A DNA stretch of 64,000 bases, taken from contig NC_016026.1 in assembly GCF_000226315.1 (NCBI RefSeq), forward strand, positions 1,612,001-1,676,000, in the 5' to 3' direction. Below are positions 38,201 through 44,847 of this stretch, in pieces; within the stretch, counting starts at the first letter, position 1; each line of letters opens with the position of its first letter. Made by a program: the position numbers and the translations under genes. This stretch comes from Micavibrio aeruginosavorus ARL-13. GTDB lineage: Bacteria; Pseudomonadota; Alphaproteobacteria; Micavibrionales; Micavibrionaceae. The notes below the pieces were generated by a model, which had not been told where the DNA came from, did not search any database, and saw only the letters and a list, made by a program, of their open reading frames with translations.

Positions 38201-39342
38201 CCGCCGGACGTGCTTTGACTGGTGAAACGACCACCCATCGACATGCCACCGCCATTGGCCGTACCATAAATGCCCACACCAGCAACGGCGCTACTGACGA
38301 AATCACCTGCCGTGCCGGCTGTGGACAGAGAATAAACACCTGCACCAACCGTATTGGCGTGCGTCACTTCCAAACCGTAACTTGTACTTCCCGTCGCTTC
38401 CGCCAAAATCGCGGAAGACCCAGACGAACCATTTGCACGTGCATGGATCGCACTTCCGTCGGACGAGGTGTTGTTGGCAACAACGCTCAGCACATTACCC
38501 GACGTCACAGACGTGGACCCCAGGCGCAGACCATTGCCGGTGGTCAGGGTGTCCCAGTTCCAGGTTTGTGTATAGTTGGCATTATCGATGGTATTTATCG
38601 CCGACGCTTCTTGCAGAGAGCTAATGCGCGGTGAACCAATACCACCGCCGCCGCCACCGGACGCGCCGATCGCGTACCAATTCCCATCGGACGAACAATA
38701 TTCCAGCGCATCACCCGCGCTGGTGTATTTAATAGAACCCGACGTTCCCGCACCGCATCCATTCGCCGTATCACCGATACGGATTGCGCCGGAAACTTCC
38801 AGCTCCATGTTCGGGTTTGTTGTACCAATGCCAACTTCGCCCGAGGACAAGATCGTCAACGCTGGCGCACCGCCAACATTCAACGACAATCCTGCACCTT
38901 GATCATACAGACCAGTATCAGCATCGATGCGGAACGATTCACCCAGAACGTAGCCAGAAAATTCACCGTTCCCAACAACATCCAAGGCCTGCCCCGGTGA
39001 CGGTTCACCGATACCGACATTACCAGATGAATCGACGACGAGGCGTTGCAAGCCGTTGGTAGAAATGGCCAGATCACCAACCCCAGAGCCAAAAATACCC
39101 GTATCCGCATCACCATCGAAAGAATAAGCAGGAGCCCCAGCATTCCCCTCATCAGCGTAGAAACTTTCGCTCGCACGAATATCGCCGGCGACATCAAGCT
39201 CCTCAGACGGCGACATACCAATACCGACAAGGCCGGCACTATCGATCACTAAGCGAGTTGTATTCGATGTCCCGAGAAGGAGATCCGACCCACTGGTGCT
39301 GTAAAAAACGTTAGGAGCGACCTCATAGCGATCCGCATTCAC
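32215..39342 (-). CDS. Giant surface protein, C-terminal piece: YadA-like head repeats and S74 self-cleaving chaperone
   Basis: This 2375-codon frame has only an unsupported GTG start and no signal peptide; it is the continuation of 39359-40747 after a frameshift at the G8 tract. It holds tail-fibre-like units (LDVAGDIRA, VGIGTTNPNMELEVSG), many VQFNSNG/GDLDNVS repeats, and two YadA-head-like blocks (SVAMGQDTTASGQRSVAMGN). A 400-residue Gly/Ser/Ala zone of GVYGT-type repeats follows, then a Peptidase_S74 intramolecular chaperone. The S74 motif SDIRLK places Ser2215 and Lys2220 as the self-cleavage pair. A coiled coil (about 2285-2335) and a transmembrane segment near 2345-2365 with RRRRK end the protein. 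Probably a trimeric fibre. Confidence 0.78.
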   Translation of the reverse strand: MNADRYEVAPNVFYSTSGSDLLLGTSNTTRLVIDSAGLVGIGMSPSEELDVAGDIRASESFYADEGNAGAPAYSFDGDADTGIFGSGVGDLAISTNGLQRLVVDSSGNVGIGEPSPGQALDVVGNGEFSGYVLGESFRIDADTGLYDQGAGLSLNVGGAPALTILSSGEVGIGTTNPNMELEVSGAIRIGDTANGCGAGTSGSIKYTSAGDALEYCSSDGNWYAIGASGGGGGGIGSPRISSLQEASAINTIDNANYTQTWNWDTLTTGNGLRLGSTSVTSGNVLSVVANNTSSDGSAIHARANGSSGSSAILAEATGSTSYGLEVTHANTVGAGVYSLSTAGTAGDFVSSAVAGVGIYGTANGGGMSMGGRFTSQSTSGGYGAYVNAAGATGTNYGIYAQANSADAYAGYFMNTANGWGIYTEDDFGLAANSYINWGTIGSTTKGAGGYGIRDNNGVIEMKNSGGIWSPISNSGSVGGAPGADTQVVYNSGGTLGADANFTWDRTTARMGLGVASPTGRLQTGDTLYDTAVCPAGYVAGDFDGEGDVQDCVSVGLVVLPDGNVGVGTTTPNLMSAARELSVSTGMASGAVGINLQGNVTDGSAVGAIGAWNNSDLVSMIQFPRTGTAGSIQFGVSDGASMDLNAMILQSDGNIVLGDLAADAGLRLDVNGAVGATEYCDEDGLNCIDIADVSGAGGADTEVQFNSGGKLAGSPGFTWTEGSSALNVTGRVNITDRVNIAGQVGSAPQLMRLGDLTDVDTTGAVDGNAIIFDGTNWVVGTVGSGSIGAAGSDRQVQFNSNGNLAADAHFVYTSAGDFIVGSSQMDDAAGADDDSRMFFNKAKSAFRVGAPILMTWDDAYVGNGSVATGVGTLASGDMSVALGSFTQATGVSSFAMGASAIASGETSFALGNQAEASGEDSVAIGEDTDAIGNGSFAAIDRAYASGTNAIAIGQQTLATGTNSVALGTRAMAGNGTAGAAGNYSMALGLGLAANDWPKVTGDSSFGIFMGNQDYLDISANNQMSLLGGKMVIDPRVPATNLTADTTFEVEGTIKISYSNEACDASREGSIRYMSNTDTFEVCAATASGWEEIGGNIEQVAGDPPVSNFVENLDDLGDVVLAGSANGECLVYNGTNWINSTCTSSAPNAAGADRQIQFNSGNSFAADANFVYTSAGSLIIGSSEMDDDSGTTDDNARMFFDKDNAAFRAGFVGDDVFWDSANRGWASVAMGQDTTASGQRSVAMGNFTQATGDQAFAVGENSIASGGSSMAFGADTEASGFAATALGSTSRAVGNRSLASGSASFAGGENSTALGHQTKAVGYASTAMGTFSMATGEASTTMGEGTIATGRYGIAMGLAAVAGDGLFVGSDPEQGSQNPLVGEGTMAIGLVTADNANNFLTVFPKVTGNESLGIFMNAQEAVELADSNTMGLFGGKMVIDPRVPASNLSADTAFEVEGTIKIAYSGEACDADREGSIRYMSNTDTFEMCAVAANDWEAIGGSVTPGGVDTNVQFNSNGTLDGSSNFTWNEGTTTLDVNGVVSISDRLVLGGTAGNAPTYIALADLSDVDVSGVANGECLAYDGAQWTAAACGGGGSFVSLSDTPADYTGAAGMFVKVNAGATGLEFTNTLINSVSGAPAPTGMVLGDLDNVSVASPTNGDVLTYDGTNWVSAAGGGGGATPGGADTYVQFNSNGALGGTADFTWDQGNTILSISGVVSVGEKIAMGGVAGNLPTYMGLNGLSDVDTTGVANGDALVYDGSEWVPGSAGATPGGANTHVQFNSNGELHGVAGFTWNNATTTLGVTGKINVSDRINITGQAGNAPNEMTIANLGDVALASPANGECLVYDGTNWENAACGGGGGGAISGLTAATATNTINNLNFAQTWNWNTLTTETALAMASTSMTSGTMLSVSSTNGTATGTNIYSSINTTGAAKAIYGRSWGTSGTASGVYGEAASAAGYGVYGVNSAAGSGVYGTSTAASGYGVTGVANGAGGVGVRGTTSSTSGVGVFGDNTAVSGTTSGVYGSAASASGFGVYGTNAASAGIGVGGVANAGAGIGVLGITSSTTAGATGVRGNSTGTSGAVYGVHGTSSSTAGAGVLGANSATSGSTAGVWGTAASASGFGMYGNNTASGGTGIGGVANTGAGVAVWGSTTSTTAAATGVRGTASGASGATYGVYGSSSSATGYGGYFTNLSTGVALHAQGDITYTGVLTDTSDIRLKTDIQQLDAQDVLARLDQIDTYSFRMRDDVSGQLELGVMAQEVEKVFPELVRTASDEMGTKSVNYTGFVAPLIEATKTLKAENDNLKAELASLKTEQVAMLSSIDDLRADMNGMKAHTGYGIGKAQMGVGLIAGMILMGGMGGIIHLVSRRRRKIS

Positions 39343-39358
39343 AGTACCGCCTTCGACA

Positions 39359-40747
39359 TCAAGCTTGTATCCAGCACCTGGTGCCCCCCCCTATACCAAG
39401 GCGACCGCCAGAAATATCACCAAAAATGAAATTGCTGATGCGCAATTCATTGCTCGTGCCCGCAGCGAGAGCATCAGAATTGCCTATGATGATGTTGTTC
39501 GAACCCGTCGTAACGCCACCCCCAGCACCCGAGCCTATCATTACGTTGTTGTTACCAGTTGTAATATTGTAACCGGCCGAGTTACCCAACAACGTATTGT
39601 GATCGCCCGACACAATAGCTTCGCCCGAGCCCAAGCCCAACGCTACGTTACTGATTGCCTGCGCAGGGTCTACGTTCAAGTTGGCGTCTTCAGAACCAAG
39701 AAACAAGTTACGGCTAGCGCCATGACTATATCCATCAGTCAGCCCGTCGATATTGCCACCCACGCCACCAGAGCCACCGATATCAACCCATTTGTCGCCA
39801 TCCGGGTCCAGAATGACGTCGGCCGACGGGTCGCAAATCTGCAACAGCTGGCCGCCACCCGATGTGTCGATGCGCAACACGCCCGTGTTGGCAACGTTAC
39901 ACACACCGGATGTTGCCTGCGTCGGCAGTTTCATCAAACCACCCGCGCTCAGGTCAAGGAAGCCACTGTCAAATTTCGCACCACCCTGGAAGCTGGTTTC
40001 GCTCAGGAAGCTTGCGGCTTTGCTCAATTCGATTTCTTTGTCGATAGTGGCAACGTCGGGGTTGCCCTGCTTCAGCGTCCACAGACCATCGGACAAGCCA
40101 CGCGCATCGTCATAAGTGAAGGTGTGAACAATATCATCACCCGCCTGCGTCACATGGTCGTTATTCGCAGTATAAGTTTCGCAAGCCGTTTGGAATGCGC
40201 GGTCGGGACCCGCGGAAATAATGGCCAGCACGACAGAGCTGTTGGCGGCTGCATCCACAGTCGGCCCATCAATCAGACCGGCGGCGCAAGATCCCGTACC
40301 AATATCTTTCATGTCCCAAACGCAATATCCGTACTCCGTCCCCCATGGGTCGGTTTTGGTTGCGCCGATAACACCGGGGATCAAACCACCGTTGGTGGGA
40401 ATGGGCTCGCTGCCCGATGGGCCACGCGGCACCAACGGCTCAATATAACCATCACCATCGCAATCGCCACCCGCCGCCTGTTGCGCGGCCTCCATAATCG
40501 CCAGCTTCGCCGCCAGCTGCATTTGCGTGTCGGCTTTGGCTTTCTGGTTTACGGTGACAACGGTGGAAAGAGGACCGCGCATCAAGGCGGTGGATGCAGC
40601 GCCAACAACACCAATGAGCGCGACCGCCCCGAACAGGGCGGCGAAAATATTACCGCGCTCGCTTCTGCGCTGTGACGTCAAACGGAAGTCCCCCGCTAGG
40701 TCCCTAGTATTACGCTCAATATTATTCTCGGGCCGGTGTTCGGTCAT
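39359..40747 (-). CDS. Giant surface protein, N-terminal piece ending at a frameshift
   Basis: A frame of 462 codons. Residues 33-56 (NIFAALFGAVALIGVVGAAS) form a signal-anchor or prepilin-like membrane segment after a basic, polar N-terminus. Then comes a Cys-containing region with EYGYCVWDMKD and tail-fibre repeats (NNVMIGSGAG, SNNIIIGNS). The last residues after GGRLGIGGG (TRCWIQA) are out-of-frame noise. In the -1 frame the text reads LGIGGAPGAGYKLDVEG, the expected junction, and continues into 32215-39342. One G fewer in the tract gives a single protein of about 2843 residues. It is the first gene of the surface operon. Confidence 0.75.
   Translation of the reverse strand: MTEHRPENNIERNTRDLAGDFRLTSQRRSERGNIFAALFGAVALIGVVGAASTALMRGPLSTVVTVNQKAKADTQMQLAAKLAIMEAAQQAAGGDCDGDGYIEPLVPRGPSGSEPIPTNGGLIPGVIGATKTDPWGTEYGYCVWDMKDIGTGSCAAGLIDGPTVDAAANSSVVLAIISAGPDRAFQTACETYTANNDHVTQAGDDIVHTFTYDDARGLSDGLWTLKQGNPDVATIDKEIELSKAASFLSETSFQGGAKFDSGFLDLSAGGLMKLPTQATSGVCNVANTGVLRIDTSGGGQLLQICDPSADVILDPDGDKWVDIGGSGGVGGNIDGLTDGYSHGASRNLFLGSEDANLNVDPAQAISNVALGLGSGEAIVSGDHNTLLGNSAGYNITTGNNNVMIGSGAGGGVTTGSNNIIIGNSDALAAGTSNELRISNFIFGDISGGRLGIGGGTRCWIQA
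39384..39391 (-). other. G8 homopolymer at the frameshift of the giant surface gene
   Basis: Eight consecutive G on the coding (minus) strand. Seven would keep the giant gene in frame; eight gives a stop nine codons later. Homopolymeric G tracts are classical slippage sites for phase variation, and also error-prone in sequencing. Confidence 0.7.
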
Positions 40748-41202
40748 ATGCAGCTCCCCGATATTCTGGGGGCGCAGTCACATACAATCGTTTTCATACC
40801 CCAGGCCCATAATCCTTTAACCGACTGACTTAAAAATTCTTTTTTGTTTTTATGGTGCCGGGGCAAATTGCAAATACACTGGCTTAGGTTAGATTCTCCC
40901 AGAAAATCATTACCAAAACCATAATTCTGCGCCCGGTTCCCTGCGATCCAACGATTTGAAAAAAATACGTTTTCGCGCCCGTCTGCCCAAGTCAGGGGCA
41001 GATGGGAATTGCATCGCATTCTGAGTGATATGGCGCGGGGTAACCCCATGGAAATACAACACTTAGGATAGGGTGAAGAACGCAGAAACTATAGATAACA
41101 AACCGGGGACGAACGCCCCCGGTGAAAACGGGTACACACACCCGTCTATCTTACGGATTTTAAAGCGCGAATCAAGCCAACGCCCGCACCAGAGGGTGAA
41201 TT
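40748..41202. other. Intergenic region upstream of the surface operon
   Basis: 455 bases without a convincing gene. It should hold the promoter of the surface operon on the minus strand near 40750-40900. On the minus strand two hairpins, ACGGGT-N6-ACCCGT followed by TTTTC, and ACCGGGG...CCCCGGT followed by TTTGTT (about 41101-41146), may end the 41203-41832 gene. I could not pick one promoter with confidence. Confidence 0.4.
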
Positions 41203-41832
41203 TCAGCCCCGCCCGGCCACAGGGCCCTGATTACGAAAAACCTCCGGCGCCACGGCCTGCACCTGCAGGGCAATGCCACCCGCCCGGTCGGTCAGCAAAT
41301 GATGCTCACGCAAAGCGCTGGCAAATTGCTGGCCCAGCCGCTTGTCGGCAAACATATTGGCCGGGCTGACCACCAGCGCCGCATCTCCCCCACTCACGAT
41401 TTTACGGAGCGGTTCGACAAAATCCGGGTGGTTGGCCGCAAAAGATTGCACATTCTGGGCCGTCGCATTGAAAATCGAGGGCATAAACGGACGCCCATTT
41501 GCATTCTTCATAAAGCCAGGATGATAATCTTTCTGAAATCCGTGCGCGGCATAATCCGACAACACCTTCATCACCGACGCATCGCGGGGCAAACCTGTAT
41601 CCTGCAGGGCTTTATCCAACGCCTGCAACCGATCCGCCGGAAGCGTTTCACCACTGCGGTCACGCCAGCTTTTGGCCAGTTTATTGAGATCGTCAAAAGC
41701 CTGTGGATGATGGCGACGCAACGTATCCAGTTGGTCACGCATGGCGGTGTAGCCCTGCTCGGTCAGAAACCCACCATCTACATCCACATTCAACGCCACA
41801 AGGCGGGATCCGCCACGTTTGTAATCGGTCAT
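41203..41832 (-). CDS. Hypothetical protein
   Basis: Soluble protein of 209 residues; no family recognised. It has no signal peptide or membrane segment. Visible features are an N-terminal strand (GGSRLVALNVDVDGGFL), a mainly helical centre (QLDTLRRHHPQAFDDLNKLA), and FMPSIFNATAQNVQSF with ALVVSPANMFADKRLGQQFASA in the second half. Upstream is an AT-rich promoter-like stretch (41900-41940). The gene is not part of the surface operon, from which it is separated by terminator-like hairpins. Confidence 0.6.
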   Translation of the reverse strand: MTDYKRGGSRLVALNVDVDGGFLTEQGYTAMRDQLDTLRRHHPQAFDDLNKLAKSWRDRSGETLPADRLQALDKALQDTGLPRDASVMKVLSDYAAHGFQKDYHPGFMKNANGRPFMPSIFNATAQNVQSFAANHPDFVEPLRKIVSGGDAALVVSPANMFADKRLGQQFASALREHHLLTDRAGGIALQVQAVAPEVFRNQGPVAGRG

Positions 41833-42022
41833 AACAATCTCTTCCTTGCGGGTTCTGATTTTCGAGTCAGAGCCCCTGACTATCTGTATCAGAGCATAGC
41901 GCCCGATATGTAAATATTAGGTAAATCAAATACAAGATAAATGCCCACAAACCTGCCTTTTTCGCGCTAGAATGCTACATGATTGCCAACAACCACACCC
42001 ATCCCAGCACGTTATAAATGCC

Positions 42023-42556
42023 ATGCAATTGAAAAACCTGATCAATTCCGTCCTGACCCGCCCCACTTTGGCCGCCGCGATCGTTACGGCGGTTCCGGCC
42101 GTGCTGCTGGCGGCGGCGTTTGTTTTTCAATACGGGTTCGGCCTGGCCCCATGCGTGTTGTGCGTTTATCAACGCTGGCCGTATGCCGCGATCATCCTAA
42201 TTGGATTGGCCGCCTTCGTTTTGGCCCGCCGCGGCCACGCCAAACCGGCCGCCGCGCTGATTTTTATCACCGCCCTGATCTTTATCGGCGAAACACTGCT
42301 CGCCGCCTACCATGTTGGTGTTGAATATCACTGGTGGGCCTCCGCATTCGAAGGATGCTCCACCGGATTTGATGTCACGGGCGGCGGATCCATTCTGGAT
42401 AAAATAGAAAGCACCGCGGCTGTACGCTGCGATGCTGTGGCATGGTCGTTGTTTGGAATTTCAATGGCGGGCTATAACGCCATCATCGCCTTTGCCATGG
42501 GGATTTATGCGACCGCCGCATCCATCATGGTCACGCGCAAAGCCAACGGGTTTTAA
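42023..42556 (+). CDS. DsbB-family disulfide bond formation protein
   Basis: Inner-membrane quinone-linked oxidase that re-oxidises a DsbA-type thiol oxidase. It has 177 residues and four hydrophobic segments (near 11-35, 45-65, 75-95, 145-170). The first redox pair is CVLC in FGLAPCVLCVYQRWPY, the DsbB hallmark. A second pair is formed by EGCSTGF and AVRCDAV in the periplasmic loop. The frame starts at 41972, but MQLKNLINS at 42023 removes a non-hydrophobic leader; neither start has a strong ribosome-binding site. The last four bases overlap a small convergent gene. Confidence 0.85.
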   Translation: MQLKNLINSVLTRPTLAAAIVTAVPAVLLAAAFVFQYGFGLAPCVLCVYQRWPYAAIILIGLAAFVLARRGHAKPAAALIFITALIFIGETLLAAYHVGVEYHWWASAFEGCSTGFDVTGGGSILDKIESTAAVRCDAVAWSLFGISMAGYNAIIAFAMGIYATAASIMVTRKANGF

Positions 42557-42672
42557 GCGAACAGGCCAACCAGACCCGTAATGCCCAGACCAACCGCGCC
42601 GTAAAAAATATAAAAGCCCACGCTTTCTTTCAGGCTGCGGGATTTGGACAGATCAAACAGGTCTCTAAACAT
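42553..42672 (-). CDS. Very small membrane protein (39 residues)
   Basis: Starts MFRDLFDLSKSRSL, then one transmembrane segment (ESVGFYIFYGAVGLGITGLVG). The start at 42672 has AAGG about ten bases before it; the longer frame to 42747 is less likely. Its opening resembles the next gene upstream on the same strand (MFGKVFSINQKT), so the two may be related or targeted alike. It overlaps the 3' end of the dsbB-like gene by four bases, tail to tail. No family recognised. Confidence 0.5.
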   Translation of the reverse strand: MFRDLFDLSKSRSLKESVGFYIFYGAVGLGITGLVGLFA

Positions 42673-42809
42673 TTTGCGAAGGCCTTCTTCTAAAAAATTT
42701 GCTCGGGTTGAAGCATTTATACTTAAATGTTGCACCTGCGAAGTCAAGCGAAATCTTAGAAAATGCCTTATTTTATTGACGTTTTTGCCCCTCCCCTATC
42801 CCTCGGCAT

Positions 42810-42840
42810 AAGAAAACCGGGCCCCGCGGGTGCCCGGTTC
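42810..42840 (-). terminator. Rho-independent terminator after the 42876-43232 gene
   Basis: The stem AACCGGGC/GCCCGGTT (42815-42822, 42832-42839) is followed on the minus strand by TTTTCTT. Confidence 0.82.
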
Positions 42841-42875
42841 GTTATTCATTCAAGTCACGTAACGTGACGCGCGTT

Positions 42876-43232
42876 CTATTTGCGTGCGTCGAACGTGCTG
42901 AGCAATGCAACGGGGATCAGCCCCAGAAGCACGCCTGTGGTCCAGGCCAGGTAAACACCTGCGACCGCCAGGATGATTGAGAACACATCGCTGCTCAATC
43001 CCTTGCTCATAACGATACCGCTGGCCAGCAACAGCACGAAGGCTGAGCCGATCATCGTGTAAACAGATCCACCTTCAAAGAAACTTCCGGCTGCGCCATC
43101 AATGACGCCCATCATTCCCAAGACGTGGACCAACGTTGTTGAAATACCCACCAAGATCACCGTCTGCACGACGAAGAACATGATGGCATCCATCACCGTT
43201 TTTTGATTTATGCTAAAGACCTTCCCAAACAT
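42876..43232 (-). CDS. Integral membrane protein, four predicted helices
   Basis: A 118-residue hydrophobic protein. After MFGKVFSINQKTV come about four membrane segments (AIMFFVVQTVILVGISTTLV, GSAFVLLLASGIVM, FSIILAVAGVYLAW, GVLLGLIPVALL) and a short FDARK tail. I recognise no family. The N-terminus resembles the 39-residue gene downstream. It is followed by its own terminator, with the HNH nuclease gene 37 bases upstream on the same strand. Confidence 0.65.
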   Translation of the reverse strand: MFGKVFSINQKTVMDAIMFFVVQTVILVGISTTLVHVLGMMGVIDGAAGSFFEGGSVYTMIGSAFVLLLASGIVMSKGLSSDVFSIILAVAGVYLAWTTGVLLGLIPVALLSTFDARK

Positions 43233-43269
43233 GACAACCTCCCTTCAAGGTTCTCTTACGCTTATGGGC

Positions 43270-43839
43270 TTACTGGTCTACAAGCTCTGTATCCCAGTAG
43301 AGAAAGTCGCCCCAGCTTCTATGCAAGAAGTTTGGAGGAAACCTTCGCCCGTTTTCCTGGAGCTCGAATATCGACGGCTGTACGGGATCGGTCATCGGAA
43401 ACATGCCACACTCGCGCGGGGTCATGCTGCCTTTGGCCAGGTTACATCCCTGACAGGCCGTGACGATATTGTCCCAGGTTGTACGTCCGCCCCGTGACCG
43501 CGGGATCACATGATCGAACGTCAACTCTTGCGTCCTGAAGGTATCGCCACAATACTGGCATTCAAACCCGTCCCTCAGGAACACGTTAAATCGTGTAAAG
43601 GCCGGTGCCCGTTCCATGGGCACGTATTCCTTCAGCGCCAGAACACTGGGCAGTCGCATCTGATGTGATGGCGAACTGATCACGCGTTCATATTCCGACA
43701 CAACGACGACAGATTCGCGGAAGATCGCTTTTATCGCGTCCTGCCACGACCAGAGTGAGAGAGGGAAATAACTCAACGGTCTGAAATCCGCATTCAGGAT
43801 CAGAGCCGGACATTGTTCAAGGGGAGTTATAGCACTCAT
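43270..43839 (-). CDS. HNH endonuclease
   Basis: A 189-residue protein with a C-terminal-half HNH nuclease fold. The zinc-binding pairs are CQYCGD and CQGCNLAKG, and the active-site DHVIPRSRGG lies between them. The N-terminal SWQDAIKAIFRESVVVVSEY and PSVLALKEYVP are typical of the widespread chromosomal HNH family found in alphaproteobacteria and cyanobacteria. Its role is unknown; it is not an intron or restriction gene by context. The 200-base upstream region holds a palindrome at 43919-43938 that may be regulatory. Confidence 0.9.
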   Translation of the reverse strand: MSAITPLEQCPALILNADFRPLSYFPLSLWSWQDAIKAIFRESVVVVSEYERVISSPSHQMRLPSVLALKEYVPMERAPAFTRFNVFLRDGFECQYCGDTFRTQELTFDHVIPRSRGGRTTWDNIVTACQGCNLAKGSMTPRECGMFPMTDPVQPSIFELQENGRRFPPNFLHRSWGDFLYWDTELVDQ

Positions 43840-43918
43840 GCAAACACACTCCTTCGCTGTGACGAAAGGGAGACCCTACGGGCGGGAGTGAGGAGAACAA
43901 AAAAGGTCTCGCGCTTTG

Positions 43919-43938
43919 CCTACACAATATATTGTAGG
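43919..43938. promoter_or_regulatory. Palindrome upstream of the HNH nuclease gene
   Basis: CCTACACAATATATTGTAGG is an almost perfect dyad, 80 bases before the HNH start at 43839. It is a candidate operator. The rest of the 43840-44041 gap shows nothing clear. Confidence 0.35.
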
Positions 43939-44041
43939 GCAAAATCACATTTTGCACAATTCTTTCACAATCAAAGATTGATGCGTTGCGTCAATATGGT
44001 AAGGCGCGTTCTTCATCCGCAGGATGCGAGAATGCCTGTAT

Positions 44042-44695
44042 TTAATGACCCAAATGCGATTGCAGAAATTCAGCCCCTGCCTCAATCGCCGTATCATCAA
44101 TGCCATGCGCCAGATAGGGGATCATCTTCCCTGTCACTGGAAACCCTTTGTTTTCAAGTGTCTGTAGCGCCATTTGATAAAACCCAACGGGCACAACCGG
44201 GTCCATTCCCCCATGCACCAGATGAATGGGCAATTTGCAAATTGCATCACCATTCAATCCATCAGCGCCCGCTAATAAACCGGAATAAGCCAGCACACCG
44301 GCAAGCTTTTTCGCACGGCGCGGCGCAACATAAAGCGCCATCATCGTGCCCTGGGAAAAGCCCAACAGCGCGATGTTTTCATCTTTCAGCCCATAGTGGT
44401 CGCGTTGTTGCGTGATGAAATCATCGACGATTTTTGCGCTTTCTTTTACGCCGCGCTCCATCGCCTCTTGCGTGAATTCACGGATAGAAAACCATTGCCG
44501 CCCCATCGGCGCCATGTCGAATGGTTGCGCACCATCGGGGGATACAAAAACCGTGTGCGGTAATTTTTCCGCCAGCACAGGCGCCAGCCCCAACAAATCT
44601 TGCCCGTCCGCACCAACACCATGCAACAGGATCACCATGGATGTCGGCGCACCTCCTGCGGCGGGACCGAATGTGTAGGATTTTAATGCGGACAT
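44042..44695 (-). CDS. Alpha/beta hydrolase, carboxylesterase/phospholipase family
   Basis: Small serine esterase of 217 residues, YpfH/carboxylesterase type. The oxyanion-hole region is LLHGVGADGQDLLGLAP near 23-39, the nucleophile elbow GFSQGTM near 112, the acid is in HGGMDPVVPV, and the histidine in YLAHGIDD near 198. Cytoplasmic, as there is no signal peptide. Natural substrates of this family are short acyl esters or lysophospholipids. It is a single gene. Confidence 0.88.
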   Translation of the reverse strand: MSALKSYTFGPAAGGAPTSMVILLHGVGADGQDLLGLAPVLAEKLPHTVFVSPDGAQPFDMAPMGRQWFSIREFTQEAMERGVKESAKIVDDFITQQRDHYGLKDENIALLGFSQGTMMALYVAPRRAKKLAGVLAYSGLLAGADGLNGDAICKLPIHLVHGGMDPVVPVGFYQMALQTLENKGFPVTGKMIPYLAHGIDDTAIEAGAEFLQSHLGH

Positions 44696-44757
44696 GGATA
44701 CACCTGCTGGTTTGTTATTACGCCTCGCAATTTAACACGGAGCCCCAATTTTTACAC

Positions 44758-44829
44758 CCGTCATTCCGGCGAAAGCCGGAATCTTCAACCCTTATGGCGA
44801 AAAGATCCCTGCTTGCGCCGGGATGACGT
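44758..44829. repeat. Intergenic palindromic repeat (copy 2 of 5)
   Basis: CGTCATTCCGGCGAAAGCCGGAAT forms one hairpin, and a diverged inverted copy ends in GCCGGGATGACGT. Same family as 23021-23106. It lies between the divergent esterase and gluQ genes. Confidence 0.75.
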
Positions 44830-44847
44830 CTCCATGATAATGCCCCC

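Noticed and set aside
32215-39342. Trimeric autotransporter (YadA) assignment
   Set aside because: Head-like repeats are present, but the C-terminus is an S74 chaperone with a single membrane helix, not a YadA beta-barrel anchor.
39365-40675. 436-codon open frame opposite the N-terminal piece of the giant surface protein
   Set aside because: Antisense shadow with low-complexity Thr/Arg-rich text; no ribosome-binding site.
32215-40747. Prophage tail-fibre region
   Set aside because: S74 and fibre repeats are phage-like, but no phage structural, lysis or integration gene is nearby, and the protein has membrane segments and sits in an operon of exported proteins.
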